Assembly (NCBI RefSeq): GCF_000208745.1
Contig: NC_030858.1
Coordinates: forward strand, 3,702,062 to 3,766,061
Direction: 5' to 3'
DNA: 64,000 bases
Source of the DNA: Theobroma cacao
Lineage: Eukaryota > Streptophyta > Magnoliopsida > Malvales > Malvaceae
Positions 1 to 12,900 of the stretch are shown here, one piece after another (within the stretch, counting starts at the first letter, position 1; the number at the start of each line of letters is the position of its first letter). The notes under the pieces are model-generated. The model was not told the DNA's origin. It was given only the letters and a program-made list of their open reading frames with translations, and ran no database searches. A program made the translations under genes and the position numbers.

Positions 1-3000
1 TGTACGATGAGCATTTGTCTAATATCTAGTGTGGGTTGGTTCATTGGTTGACTTTTCTTAAGCTCTAGAATCTCGATGACCCATCGCCTATTTTTCGCAC
101 CTTATCAATTACTACTAATAATTATTGATAGAGATATAGTCTGTGTCTTTTGTTTTTGGGTGAAACAGGCTGTTGCCCTCGTGACATCCGAAAGGCCTTA
201 GAGGCTCTTTTATTTGTTTAATAAGAAAAAACACAAATGGGGAGGAAAGACAAAATTTGTGGCACTTGAAAAGCTCCTGGTCGTTTCAAGACGAAAACAA
301 ATTAAATTTACAAATTTACTGACTACAATAACTCTAAATTAGTGTTGTATTTCAACTCTCGATCTCAATCAACTGTGTTTGTGAATAATTGAACTACTGA
401 TTTTCGACCACTAGTTTATGAGTAAGTCATAATGTCGATAGATTTTCAATAAATACTGTAACTTCAATTATTTGCTTTGTTATGAGGACTTGATAGGTGC
501 TTGAAGCTACTAGAGACTGTGTGAACCAAGAGTGGAGTAACTAAACAGAATTCACAAGTTTTTTTTTTTTATTTTGTTTCCTCTTTTTTCATCGTGTTCC
601 CTTATCAATTGATTTCTTGTTTCCTTTATTTCAATATTTGTGGAGTTGGATTACTTGATTGCTTTCAATAACTTGTGCAGCTATCGAATAGGCCATAGCA
701 CTTTCCTTTAATAACAAGGACTCTTTCACCCTTTCTTTCTAAACCTTGCCTTCCCTAATTAAAGCATTCTTGTCTATTGGGTATGCCCAATATTTTACTA
801 TGCTAACATGTTTTTGAATGAGTAACTGATCAATCCTAATTAAAACTCCAACACTTGGGGTAAGTCCTTCCCAAAAGCCACCAGCTGTTTGCAAAGAATT
901 CCCTTTTAGTAGCATCAAATCTAGATTAGCTGGAGTAGGTATAATGGGACATGCGACCAAAATCAAGAAGTTTTCGTGCATGCATTTCAATTCCCAAAAG
1001 ATATTCCCCTTGAGTTATAAAGTAGCACCACTAATATATTAGGACAAAGTGTGCCTCGGCATCTGTATCTGCCTGCCTGTTGATAACATATCAGAACTAG
1101 AACGGGAAATACCACCTACCCTAAAATCCTCCTGGTTAATTAGACCATAAATTAAATAAACAAAGACAATAATCCCAAGATGTCAATAATAATAATAATA
1201 ACTAATTTAATTCACTAGTGGCAGAAATCAATAATAGGATTGCTTCTTTATCAACAATCAAACAAATATTAACAAATACGCACTGGTATCTAGTAGTAAT
1301 AAATAAAGACGAAGATATTGCATTCATTATATGTAATACGGGGAGGAAGCAACAGAAGAGATTTTTTCTTTTCATTTAAAATTTACAAGGAAAGTAAAAA
1401 TTAGTACTAGTAAGAATATATAACAAGTAGCGAATAATATAAAATTAGGTACATGACAAAAAACCACTGGCTTTAAAACGAAACATACATGGGATAGATT
1501 AAAGAAAGGGTCGCTGAAAATAGGTCTTACTTGTAAAGTGATTGCTTTCTCTCTTTCTTTTTGCCTTTTGCCATAATATATTCGAGAACAGATTGGAGTT
1601 GAATATCGCCATCCTAATATAATAGACCATCAACTAATATCAGGGCAAGCAAAAAAAGGTAGATGCTGCTGCTGTTTTCGCTAAAATTTTCTAATTTTAT
1701 ATGGTTCATAAGATTGATGGGATTGGTAGGTGTCATGGGTGTGAGAATGAATGAAGTAATTTGATCCATGCGTAGTTATTTATAGCCAAACTGGGTACAA
1801 ACATGGGTGTGAAAGAGCCATGAATCCCTGACATGCATATTCACCATTTTCATTTATTTAGCTCATTTATTTATCATAGTGATATAGTAGATTAGGTCTG
1901 CAAGCAAAGGAATGGTTGTGATGAAACCAAGGGGGAGACAACATGATCCTTTATAGAAGCAAAAGACTGTCAATTTGTCATATGCTAGGTCATCCAGACC
2001 ACAAATATTAACCAGCTGAATGAGCCAGGGAGAGCATGCTCACGTATCCACTTGCAACGTCGTAAAATTGTAACTCTCCTTTGTTATTTCACATCCCAAG
2101 TGCATGCCACCAGATCAAACTCTAGATCCCAAAATATGTGCTTTTAACTTCCTATTTACCCAGCCTCTTTCTCCATGTTAATTTGATTTGATGAAGTGGG
2201 TCGAAGAAACGAAGCAGGAATGGATTCCAGTTAAGAGGTAGTACATTTGTTGGCTTTATAGTGAACCCCACCAGAAAGACTGAGAAACTCAGAAGCCATG
2301 CGCCCGATGCCTCCAAAGTGGCATATTCTATTCTATTGTAGCATGCATCTCCACCCCACATTGCGGACTTTCAAGTGAAACGAGCATCTCCCTCTAAGTG
2401 ACCTTCCCATCACTTGATCCTGACTTTTGAAATTTGCAATTATATGGCTAATTATTGAACACAATTCTGGATTCTCAGCATCCTAGCTTTTTTGACTGGT
2501 TGATAGGTGACATTTTTTCTGTTGCTAATCTCCACGACAGGGTTTAGCATTGGAGTAAAACTCAGTTTAACAATGAAAATTTCAGTGTGTTAACAAACAA
2601 AAACGAAATATGTAAACTAGAAATTAGAGAGTAAAAAATGGAGACATCCCCCGAAGTAAAAATTGGATTCTGTACTGATTTTAAACGAACGACATTTCCC
2701 ACAAGGAAAATCTTGCTAGCTTTCAGATTCCAAATGACAGCTAGAATAGAGCATCTGTCGTGCTGAGACTGGGAGATGACGTTGCATCGTACTGTTTTAC
2801 GAGGAGGAAACAAGTGGCAATGATAGGTCCGAATTCCAAAATGCATCCTACCACCCAAAAAAAAAAGCCAAAGATATATAAATTGGCATAAATAAGAAAG
2901 GCCTGACACAGTGGAGGCACTCCTGGATTCCTTACCACAATGCAGAATGCCGGGTCATCCATTGGCTGGATACAGAAGTTCGATCAAATAGACCGGTTTT

Positions 3001-4560
3001 AAGGTCCCAACTAGCAAATGTGACCTTTCAGATGGAAGCCGGACCATGCACCCAATTTAATGGTTTAAGGGCATTTCTGCTGTGATTCAAACCCACTATC
3101 ACCAATTCCCTCACTCTGGTTTATTGATTGCAAGCCAGCTTCACATGGACAAAACCATTTCCAACAGGTGCAGCCAAAACTGCATGGTAACTTGTCCCAA
3201 TTTCAATATACACAGAAGTAGCCCAATTCATGTGTGAACTCAAGACTGCCAAAAGCCATGTAAATGTAGTTTAGAGTTATGAGTGGTCTACTAATAAATT
3301 GTTTTCTTAATTAAACACTCATACTTGGCTAAGAATCGTCCTTTCGTGTTGTTTCTTCCTTTCTCTGGTGAAGAACTGTACCAATTGGTAATCGTTCGTA
3401 TGGTAGGCATTTGGTTGAAGACATCTAGTCAGGTTGGGCTAATTGGTTAATGCTTTATGCTGGAATTAGGAATATATAATTGCAAACTGTTTCCTTGGAA
3501 AGGCCAGCTGATTTTTCTCAAGAGATTCAAAAGATTTAAAGCTGGATGAAGAAAGTCTTTGAATTAGGTAAACCTAAATCCGACCAGGCCTATATAATAT
3601 GCGATGATTCGTTTCCTGGTGGTGGGTCATATGGCAACCCCTGCTGCACTGTGTCTCGCACATGCCTTGCTTCAGAGCCGAAACAGAGAATCACAAACCT
3701 CATACGCTTGGGACCGAGGGCTTTGTTATCGGGTTACATTCAATAATTTATCTTTGTCAGGCCCCATGGTTGCACTAGTTTCACAGTAATGGACTTTTGG
3801 CTAAGGAAAAACTGTTCATCATTTCCGAACCATCCATCTTATTTTCGTACTCGGATTGTGATGTTTCAGTTCCCATTTTGATCCAAATAGAAGCAACTCT
3901 TTCTCATCCATTTTAATCCTCAATTCTGCATCAAACCAAGGTTCAATTCTAGATTCTTGAGACAATCCCTTGAAAGGATCATCAAGTTGTCGTGTTCTTT
4001 ATCATTAAGTACATATGAAATATTCAAGAAAAAGAAAGAGATACCTCCTCAAGCCATAATCTTTTTAAGGGAAATAATAATTGAGAAAATGAACTTTGAT
4101 TTTTTTTTGTCACATCCTTTATCGTTAAGGTGATTGTCTGCCGTTTTAATATTAAGAGTGTGGTCAACAGCTGATAAAATACATTGATTACAGGTTATAT
4201 AATTTGTCGTCTAAAGCCACAAAGATTTAGGCCACTAAAAATCTGCTATTACATTAGAATTCCACTACATTTAAGTGGTGGGAGTGGGAGTGAAACTCTT
4301 GTCCTCATTGGGCAGAGGGAGGCCAATAAATAGCATATGTTGGATATGGTCTCTAATTAATTATTTGCCGACGTCTATGTGCTTGTTCTTGCACTGGACT
4401 GCTGTCACCGCCGTGCATTAACTCTCAAAAAATTTCACCCCGGATTGCCGACTCTACCCTTTATATTATACACCAATAAGCCATTATTTACAAGTAAAGT
4501 CGAAACAAACTTGAGGGTGATTTAGTCATATACCCAACTATTATTGCGTGCCATTAAACT
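1..4560. other. Intergenic region, no supported gene
   Basis: AT-rich non-coding sequence. Several short open frames exist on the minus strand (2152-2361, 2562-2909, 2741-2962) and the plus strand (3546-3789), but none shows a recognisable domain, a matching splice structure or a convincing promoter. A TATATAA string at about 3592 lies only some 10 bases before an ATG, too close to act as its TATA box. No repeat with recognisable ends was seen. Confidence 0.6.
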
Positions 4561-4577
4561 AACTTTCACTCTCCCCC

Positions 4578-4583
4578 TATAAG
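4578..4583 (+). promoter_or_regulatory. Probable TATA box of the PMEI gene
   Basis: TATAAG after a pyrimidine-rich stretch, 50 bases upstream of the ATG at 4633. This leaves a short A/C-rich leader, a normal arrangement for a small single-exon plant gene. Confidence 0.5.
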
Positions 4584-4632
4584 ATCCACCTCACCAACCA
4601 AGCAAAACACCTACACTTAACAGCACTCAAAC

Positions 4633-5211
4633 ATGACGACGATCCCTTTCTTTCTCCTAACAACTAGCCTCCTTTGCCTCTCCTCCGCCGCCGCATCAAA
4701 GCAAGATGCACCTCGAGATCTGGTCCGTTCATCGTGCGTCCATGCCAGCTACCCTAGCCTCTGCCTCCGCACCCTCTCTTCCTACTCTGGCCCCGCCAAC
4801 ACCCCACGCGACTTAGCCCAGGCTGCCGTCAAAGTCAGCCTCTCCCGTGCCCGGAAAGTGTCGAACTACTTAACGACCAGTGTGACGGGGAAGAGCAAGA
4901 GGGAACGAGGTGCACTGAGTGACTGCGTGGAGCAGATAGCTGAGTCGGTGGAGGAGTTGAGCAGGACCCTCGGGGAGTTGAAGCACTTGAGAGGGGAGAC
5001 GTTTGAGTTCCAGATGAGTAATGCACAGACTTGGGTGAGTGCGGCTTTGACAAATGAGGACACGTGTCTTGATGGGTTTGAAGGAGTTGACGGGAAAGTA
5101 AAATCGGATGTGAAGAGGAAGATCACAAATGTGGCAAAGGTTACCAGTAATGCTTTGTATATGATTAATAGGCTTGATGAGAGTCGTGGTAGGCACCGGT
5201 CGAATCCTTGA
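4633..5211 (+). CDS. Pectin methylesterase/invertase inhibitor domain protein (21 kDa protein-like)
   Basis: Single-exon gene for 192 residues. Residues 1 to about 20 form a hydrophobic signal peptide ending in an alanine-rich site, so the product should be secreted to the cell wall. The rest fits the PMEI/invertase inhibitor four-helix fold. Four cysteines at 35, 44, 98 and 145 match the two conserved disulfides: an N-terminal hairpin (SSCVHASYPSLC) and a helix-bundle pair (LSDCVEQ and NEDTC). Family members block pectin methylesterase or acid invertase by forming a 1:1 complex; sequence alone does not say which enzyme this one inhibits. Length is typical, since the family runs about 170-210 residues. 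The ATG is the first after the TATA box and starts the signal peptide. GC content is well above the flanks. It stands alone, with RRP12 starting 1.7 kb downstream. Confidence 0.93.
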   Translation: MTTIPFFLLTTSLLCLSSAAASKQDAPRDLVRSSCVHASYPSLCLRTLSSYSGPANTPRDLAQAAVKVSLSRARKVSNYLTTSVTGKSKRERGALSDCVEQIAESVEELSRTLGELKHLRGETFEFQMSNAQTWVSAALTNEDTCLDGFEGVDGKVKSDVKRKITNVAKVTSNALYMINRLDESRGRHRSNP

Positions 5212-5342
5212 TGGTGATGATGATGGACGGCTGTGATTTAGCTGGCTTATCATGCTTGTTGTGTTCTCTTTTTTTTTTTTATAGTTTGTGTTATTTTTTA
5301 GTTTCTCTTGTTTTTGCTGAATCTGTATGTAATATTTTTCTA

Positions 5343-5344
<2 letters not shown>

Positions 5345-5377
<33 letters not shown>
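5345..5377. repeat. (TA)n microsatellite
   Basis: About sixteen uninterrupted TA units in the 3' flank of the PMEI gene, about 135 bases after its stop codon and possibly within the 3' UTR or just beyond it. Confidence 0.95.
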
Positions 5378-5380
<3 letters not shown>

Positions 5381-6660
5381 GCAGAGAGCGATATGCTTTT
5401 CTTTTTGTATCTATTTTCTATTTTTAAGCTTAATAATATAATGAATCGATAATGAAGCTCCTTTTACTTAAGTAATAACGTATTTGCAACATAAGCATTT
5501 GATTTAACATTACTTTTCTTGGCCGGTATCTTGTTTTACAAGTTCAGTGAACAGAGAGTTATTGGGGGCAAAGAGCAGTCCTTTTAAGGAGAGATGGATG
5601 GGAAATAAATTCATTGTCGGACCAATGTTGTATATTGAAAACCAAGTGTAATGCTCGGGATGAGGACACCAGTCACGAGATTGCTGGGCTAAAAAACATT
5701 AATCGTCGTCGTGTTTGTCATCTGCCTTTCGGCTCCCCGTGTCCGGCCTCCTCCAAATTTATGGCGAACCAACAAATCTTTCGTCACTCTTGAATCTTGT
5801 CTTTGCTTATTTCCATCGCCTTGAGATTTGCGAACGAAATCTTGATCATGTTCGTAACTGTTTCACGTGCCGAACACAGAATTGTTTACACAACAATTGA
5901 ATAGAAATGTCTCCTTCAGAACATTTGTTAGTAAAATTAAGAAATAATAAAAAAGGGTTAAATTATTGGTCTTGAGACAGTAGGTTAGGTACTTTTGGAT
6001 GGTGAGCTCCAATAATATTGCAAATGACGATAGCTATAGTTGTCTATTGATGTTGAAAAGTTTGTAGTATAAGTGACGGGAAAATGAGATTCAATCATGT
6101 TAAGCTAAAAGGCAATGCCAATAAGGTTTATGATAATCAAGTTTTCATTGGGTTAATGCTTGTGTTAATTACTTTTTGTTTTTAAAAGTATAAAAACAAA
6201 GTGTTAGATTAATTATGATATAATCGATTTAAAATCTTAATCATATTTTTATTTCTATTTTTAAAATATTTTTTTTAAAAAATAAATAATAAAACATCAC
6301 CAAATTGAAACTTAATTTAACTAAAAAATTTGTGAAATGATATAGGTAAAAATGTTGATTAAAGAAAGGTTTTGGACAAGTCGCATGAATAACACGCCAA
6401 ACGCTCCTTTAGTAATTGTACGGTGCATAGGACATAAGCCATAGTGGCCTTTAACTTCCAAATAGGGATTGGAATCTATAAAAGTCTATTTAGCTTAAAA
6501 TAAAAGTACATGAGATTTTATTGAAGATAATTGAAGAATAAAATTTATTTAAAATTTTTAAATAATTATAATTTTTTAAAAACATTATACTTTTTGAATA
6601 ATAAATATTGTTGGATTTATCATTTTCCTTTTTCAAAATTATTTAACAAAAAGAATTAAT
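5378..6660. other. Intergenic region, no gene seen
   Basis: AT-rich spacer between the PMEI gene and RRP12. The 61-codon open frame at 5715-5900 has no family resemblance. No repeat ends were recognised. Confidence 0.6.
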
Positions 6661-6670
6661 AATATCTTTT

Positions 6671-6807
6671 ATGGGCCTTGAATCTGAAGTATTGGGCCCA
6701 GTTAAAAATCCAACAGCCAACCGCTTTAGCCCTCTTAGGTAACGAACCGTATCCCATTCATCCAAAATGCAAAACCCAAAAACGTTTTTCCCGCTGCAAA
6801 ACCCTAG
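6671..6807 (+). promoter_or_regulatory. RRP12 proximal promoter/leader: TGGGCC site II-like elements and telo-box
   Basis: TGGGCC occurs at about 6672 and again, as TGGGCCC, at about 6693. A perfect telo-box AAACCCTAG lies at 6799-6807. Site II elements combined with a telo-box are a known signature of plant ribosomal-protein and ribosome-biogenesis promoters, which fits the gene downstream. Transcription probably starts between about 6720 and 6880, inferred from the motif positions only. Confidence 0.6.
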
Positions 6808-6901
6808 CAGCCCCTCTCCCCTTACTAACCGTCTGGGGTTTTCAGTGACAACAGAGGAAGAGAGCAAAAAAAGGGCACGAAACCAGCATCGCCTTCTCGC
6901 C

Positions 6902-9900
6902 ATGGAAGGCATCGATATGGAGGGCCCGGACCTCTTCCCCGACTCAATGGACGGCGATTTCTGCGACTCGATCCTTGATCACTTCTCCAAATCGGATCAA
7001 GAAGACAGCCAACGCCTTTGCGCCACCATTGGCTCCATGTCTCAGGAACTCAGAGAACAAAACCTCCCTCTCACTCCAATCGCCTACTTCGGCGCTACCT
7101 GTTCCTCTCTCGACCGCCTCTCCTCCCAACCGGACTCTCCTCCTCACGTCATCCAGTCTCTCACCACCATCCTCTCTCTCCTCCTCCCCCGTATCCACGT
7201 CGCCGTTTTAAAAAAGAAAGGAGATTTCGTTTCAACAACTGCCCTTACTGTTCTAAGATTAAATTCCGTTACGGAGGTTACACAGACGTCAGGTTTGAAG
7301 TGCTTAGCTCATTTATTAATTACTGGAGAGAAAGTTAATTGGTCCGATTTGTCACAAAATTACGGTGTAATGCTCGGATATTTAACTGATTCCCGCCCTA
7401 AGGTAATTTCTTTTTTTAGTGTAAAAATTTAAATTCAATCAAATTCCAACTTCATTGTTTTAATTCTCTGCAAATTAATTTTCAAAATAGGTGAGAAGAC
7501 AATCACATGTGTGTCTCCGGGGCGTTTTACAAAGCTTCCGAGGTACACCGGTGCTCGCACCTGCAAGCGAAGCCATAACGAACTTATTTGAGAGGTTTCT
7601 TCTGCTCGCGGGAGGTTCAAACACGAATTCTAACGAAGGGTCCAAAGGAGCTCAGGAAGTTCTCTATGTTTTGGATGCTCTGAAGGACTCTCTTCCGCTT
7701 ATGTCGATGAAATGTGGGACTACTATTCTTAAGTACTATAAAACTTTATTGGAACTTCGGCAGCCACTTGTTACTAGGCGTGTAACTGATAGTTTAAATC
7801 TAGTTTGTACTTATCCAAATGAAGTCTCAGCTGAGACATTGCTAGAGTTGTTATCCTCGTTGGCTCTTTCTGTCTCTGCGAATGAAACGTCTGCTGTTAG
7901 CATGACCTTTAATGCTCGTTTGTTGAGTTCCGGAATGATAAAAGTATATTCTCTTAATAGACAACTTTGTGTCATCAAGCTCCCCATTGTGTTCAGTGCA
8001 CTCAAAGGTTTGATATTTTAGTTTGGTTTGCAATTATTGTTAGTGAGGAATTTGAAAAGATGTTATGTTATGATTATTGGAATTTGAATATGATAGATAT
8101 TCTGGGGTCGGAACATGAGGAAGCTATTTTTGCTGCCACGGAGGCTTTCAAGAACACGATAAATGGCTGTGTTGATGAAGGCTTGATCAAACAGGGAGTG
8201 GATCAGATTATTAATTCAATTTCAGATGATAGAAAGGCAGGTCCAACTATCATTGAAAAAGTTTGTGCAACCATTGAGAGCTTACTTGATTATCACTATG
8301 GTGCTGTGTGGGACATGGCGTTTCAGGTTGTTTCAGCAATGTTTGATAAATTAGGTACTATCTGTGCTGTGGGTTGCCTGTCTCTTGGTCTTATTACAAT
8401 GTGTGTGTCAATTTGAAGTAAAATTCTTTAACCAGATTGCTATTCTACAGGGTATTATTCTTCATATTTTATGAAGGGAACCCTTAAGAACTTGGCTGAA
8501 ATGCAAAGGTTGCCAGATGAGGATTTTCCTTACAGAAAACAGGTATTCCTTGACCTCAAGATTCTGTAGGTTGCCCTTTGGTTAAACAAGGTTTTTGTAA
8601 TACAATGTATGAAATGGTAGTTAATGGGTCAGAGCTGTGCTTAATATAAACTTTCAAAAAGCAATAAGAGTTGGAAATGGAAATAAATTAGGTTTGTGAG
8701 GCTATTCATCCTTCATCTTTTGCCTTGCTGGTATCTATTGCTTAGTGTTTCATGATTGATATGATAAAGTTTTCCTACTTCAAAGTGTAGCATTTCTGAC
8801 CTGTTACGTTTTGGTTTTTCATATTTCTTTGTCATGTAATCCATAACCTGTGGATATACTGACTGTTGGTTTGCAGTTACATGAATGTGTTGGATCTGCT
8901 CTTGGTGCATTGGGGCCTGAGACATTTTTAGGAATTCTGCCGCTGAATTTGGAGGCTAATGACCTCTCAGATGTAAACGTTTGGCTTTTTCCAATTCTGA
9001 AGCAGCATATTGTTGGTGCTAACTTGAGCTTCTTTAGTGAGACACTTTTGGGTCTGATTGGAGAAATGGGGCAGAGATCTCGTAAGGTAATTCCTGCTCT
9101 TGATGTTTTCATCTTTTTATTGTCTCTAACCTTCTCTAATTACTTCTTAATTTTGGCAGCTTGAACTACAAGGAAAAATTTTCTCATCAAGGAGTGCGGA
9201 TGCTCTTGTATACTCACTGTGGTCCTTGTTACCTTCATTTTGTAATTATCCTTTGGATACTGCCAAAAGCTTCAAGGATCTTCTAAGGCCTTTATGCACT
9301 GCCCTTCATGAAGAACGTGATGTTCGTGGAATAATATGCTCTAGTTTGCAGATTCTGATCCAACAAAATAAGAAAATTAAGGAAGGAAAAGATGATTTGG
9401 ATGGTTCTGATATAAGTCCAGCCAGACAGCGAGCTATGTCTCATTATACCCCAGAAATTGCGGGGGACAATTTGAATGTACTAACTGCATCTGCTCCACA
9501 GTTATTGTCACTTTTGTCAGGAATCTTCATGGAATCTACAGTAGATGAGGGTGGATTTTTGCGGGTACTTATGCTGTCCTAATTAATGAGAGTGGAGCAT
9601 TTCATTCTGTTCTAGTGTCTCTTTGTCCTAGGCGTTGCTTAGTTGGATGGAAAGGAGGAAGGAAAGAAAAAGCTTTAATCCAATGGTTAAGCTATGAAGT
9701 AGGAAAGTGGTTATAAAATCTAACCATTAAAAATTTCCATCCTTCTAACCAAGTCAGGCCTTAGAAACTTATGTAGTAATGTTATAGGGTTCGTTTCATT
9801 TATGTGGTAATTTCAGCTGTGTCCAATTTCATAATGATTATTGCTCCTTTTACAGTCGACAATTGGGGAGTTGGCTTCCATAGCACATGAAAATGTTGTC

Positions 9901-12900
9901 AGAACCTTATTTAAGAAGACAATGCACAGGCTTTTGAAAGTCACACAAGAGGCTGGTTTAGCCGAGGCATCAAGGAATAATAATTCTATGCAGGTTGATG
10001 ATTCATCAACTGAAAGCTCATTATCTCTTGAAAGGTGATTCTACAGTGCTTATATTTGTAAAATTTTTAGACATGGCAGTTCTACAGTGCTAATGCAGTA
10101 TCCTTTTCTTTTGATATTCACTGCAGGGTGCGGTTATTTGACCTGGCAGTTTCACTATTGCCTGGTTTAGATGAGCCAGCATTAGATGTCTTATTCAGCG
10201 CAATAAAACCTGCATTGCAGGTTGGTTTCACAATTCTCGTTTTCTCTGGTGATAGTAATTGAGTTAGTTGTTGCTAAAGTCTATCTTTATGTTGGAGAGG
10301 TTAAGTTACAACTTAAAAGAAAATGTTATTATTAATATGCAGGATGTCGACGGCTTGATTCAGAAGAAGGCTTACAAAGTTCTTTCAATAATCCTCAGGG
10401 TATCTCCTTTTTACATTGTAAATGCTTCTAAATTTTATCTTTTTTTGTTTCCATGCATTTGGATGCATATTTTATATTCCAATTTCCAATATCTCCCTCC
10501 ATCACTTCTCTTTTAATTTTTCGTTTTTAATGATGGTTCCGTATTTTTTGTTTTCCTTGTCAGAACCAAGAAGGGTTTCTATCAGCAAAACTGGAGGAAT
10601 TGCTGAAACTTATGATTGAAGTGCTGCCATCATTCCACTTTTCTGCCAAACGCCAGAGACTTGACTGTTTGTACCATCTGATTGTCCATGTCTCAAAGGT
10701 TATAAGAAACTAACTTGAATCTTCCATCTCCCTTGTGAATAGACATAAAATTGTTTAGATGATTATATCAATCATTCTAACAATGTTTTTTGAAGATTAA
10801 CAAATGCTTCTTTGCACAGGATGATTCGGAGCAGAGGAGACATGAGATTCTTAGTTCTTTCCTGACAGAAATAATCCTTGCTTTGAAAGAGGTATGATGT
10901 AGATATCTGATCAGCAACATCTGTCTAGTTTTCAAGAAGAGATGATTTCTATTGTGAATAAGCAACCTGCTGAAAGTGCAAATTATAACTGTGTTGCATG
11001 TTATTATTTTTGCATGGGCACTATCTTAATAGTTTTGGAAGTGCTTCCTGCATATGTTTTCTGATTCCTTCTGTATGGTGACTTTTATGCAGGCTAATAA
11101 GAAAACAAGAAATAGAGCTTATGAGGTCCTTGTCCAAATTGGCCGTGAATATGGAGATGAAGATGACAGTGGACAGAGAGAAGACCTGTTTAATATGGTA
11201 TCGGACCTGTTTGACATCTCCCCAACCCCAATAGATAGAGTTGTTACATTGTTGTTTTGGCAAAAAGTTATACATGCCTTCCATGTACTTCTGGTTTGTT
11301 TTTTCTTTCAAAGAAATTGAACCTGTTTAATATGCTATAATTTCTTTGATATCTCCTCGATGGCAATACATAAAGCTGTTGCCTTGTTTTCTTTTTGTAA
11401 CTTTAGCAAATTATAAATGTCTCAAATGTAATTTTATGTTTTTCTTTAAGTACTTTTAAAGAAGTTGATTGTTGTGGTCCGTTGTAAGTATTATTCTATA
11501 CAGAGACTATAATATTCTCAAATGTACTTCTGTTTTCTTCTAAATCCTTCTAAAGAAATTGATTGTTGTGGTCTTTTGTAAGTATTATTCTATACAGATT
11601 TCGTATGTTCGAAATGATATTTAAATTTTTTGTATGCATGATCACAGGTTGCTAGAGGCTTGGCTGGAGAAACTCCTCACATGATTAGTGCTGCTGTGAA
11701 AGGCTTGGCTCGGTTGGCTTACGAGTTTTCTGATCTTGTTTCTTCTGCTTACAAGTTGCTTCCTTCCACATTTCTTCTTCTTCAGAGAAAGAACAGAGAA
11801 ATTATTAAAGTTTGTTCTCTCTTTCTCTCTCTCTCTCTCTCACACGCATGTTTTGCTTATGGATCCATTCCTTATGTTGTATCTTTTTTACTGTATCACT
11901 TATATGCAAATGCTTATGATGCAGGCTAATCTGGGTTTGTTGAAAGTGTTGGTGGCCAAATCAAAAGCTGAAGGCTTGCAAGCACACCTGGCCAGCTTGG
12001 TAGAAGGCTTGTTGAGGTGGCAAGATTATACCAAAAATCATTTTAAAGCTAAGGTTTGTGCTCTTCCTCATCTTATACCATTGATTTTTGGTCATTATTA
12101 CCTTTCTAAACTATTTGATGTTAATTCTTTCAAAACGTTACAAGTTTGACATGTATTCTGTTTTATAACGTGTTAGTGAGATAACTGACTTTATTTTCCT
12201 TATAGGACCTCTAGTTTTGTCAACTCATCCTGCATTTAGGAGGGTTCATTTTTATTTTATTTTGCTTCTGTAAAATTTAATTTACTTAGAATATCAATTG
12301 ATGGGACTAAATTTGGACCAAGATGTTGATATACGATTGAACTGTGTGTATAGCAGATAATATCATTTGCTTTTTGTATGTGTATATATTTGTTGGCTTA
12401 TGGGTGTTTCTCTTCTAATTTCAGGTTAAGCTTCTTCTGGAAATGCTAGTCAGAAAATGTGGTATTGATGCTGTGAAGGCTGTTATGCCTGAAGAACACA
12501 TGAAGCTCCTTACTAACATACGAAAGGTTTGTTGAGGAATGCCATTTTGTTATATGCAGATATGTCGAGACTTCATTTTTTTGAAGGATGTTGCTCATCA
12601 TTCTTAAACACAGATCAAGGAGCGGAAAGAGAGGAAACAGGCTGCTAGCTCTGTGGAAAGTAGATCTCATCTATCAAAGGCAACTACATCCAGGTTTCAC
12701 ACCTAGTTTTATTGCATTGATGCAATCATATAGTGATGGGATGTGTACAAATAACAATTTACACGCTACACATGTCCACGTATTTATGAACTTGCACCTT
12801 GCTGCCCCGTTACACTTGTGATGATTTAAATTATCATGTGACCACTACATTAACATGGTGTATTTATGGATAACATTCATGCTTGGAAATTTATGATAGA

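Noticed and set aside
2562..2962. Minus-strand frames of 115 and 73 codons with hydrophobic stretches
   Set aside because: They overlap in different frames and resemble no family I know; hydrophobic runs are expected from T-rich sequence.
6767..6901. Upstream in-frame ATG of RRP12 adding 45 residues
   Set aside because: The added sequence is atypical for the family and overlaps the telo-box leader; the ATG at 6902 begins the conserved N-terminus.
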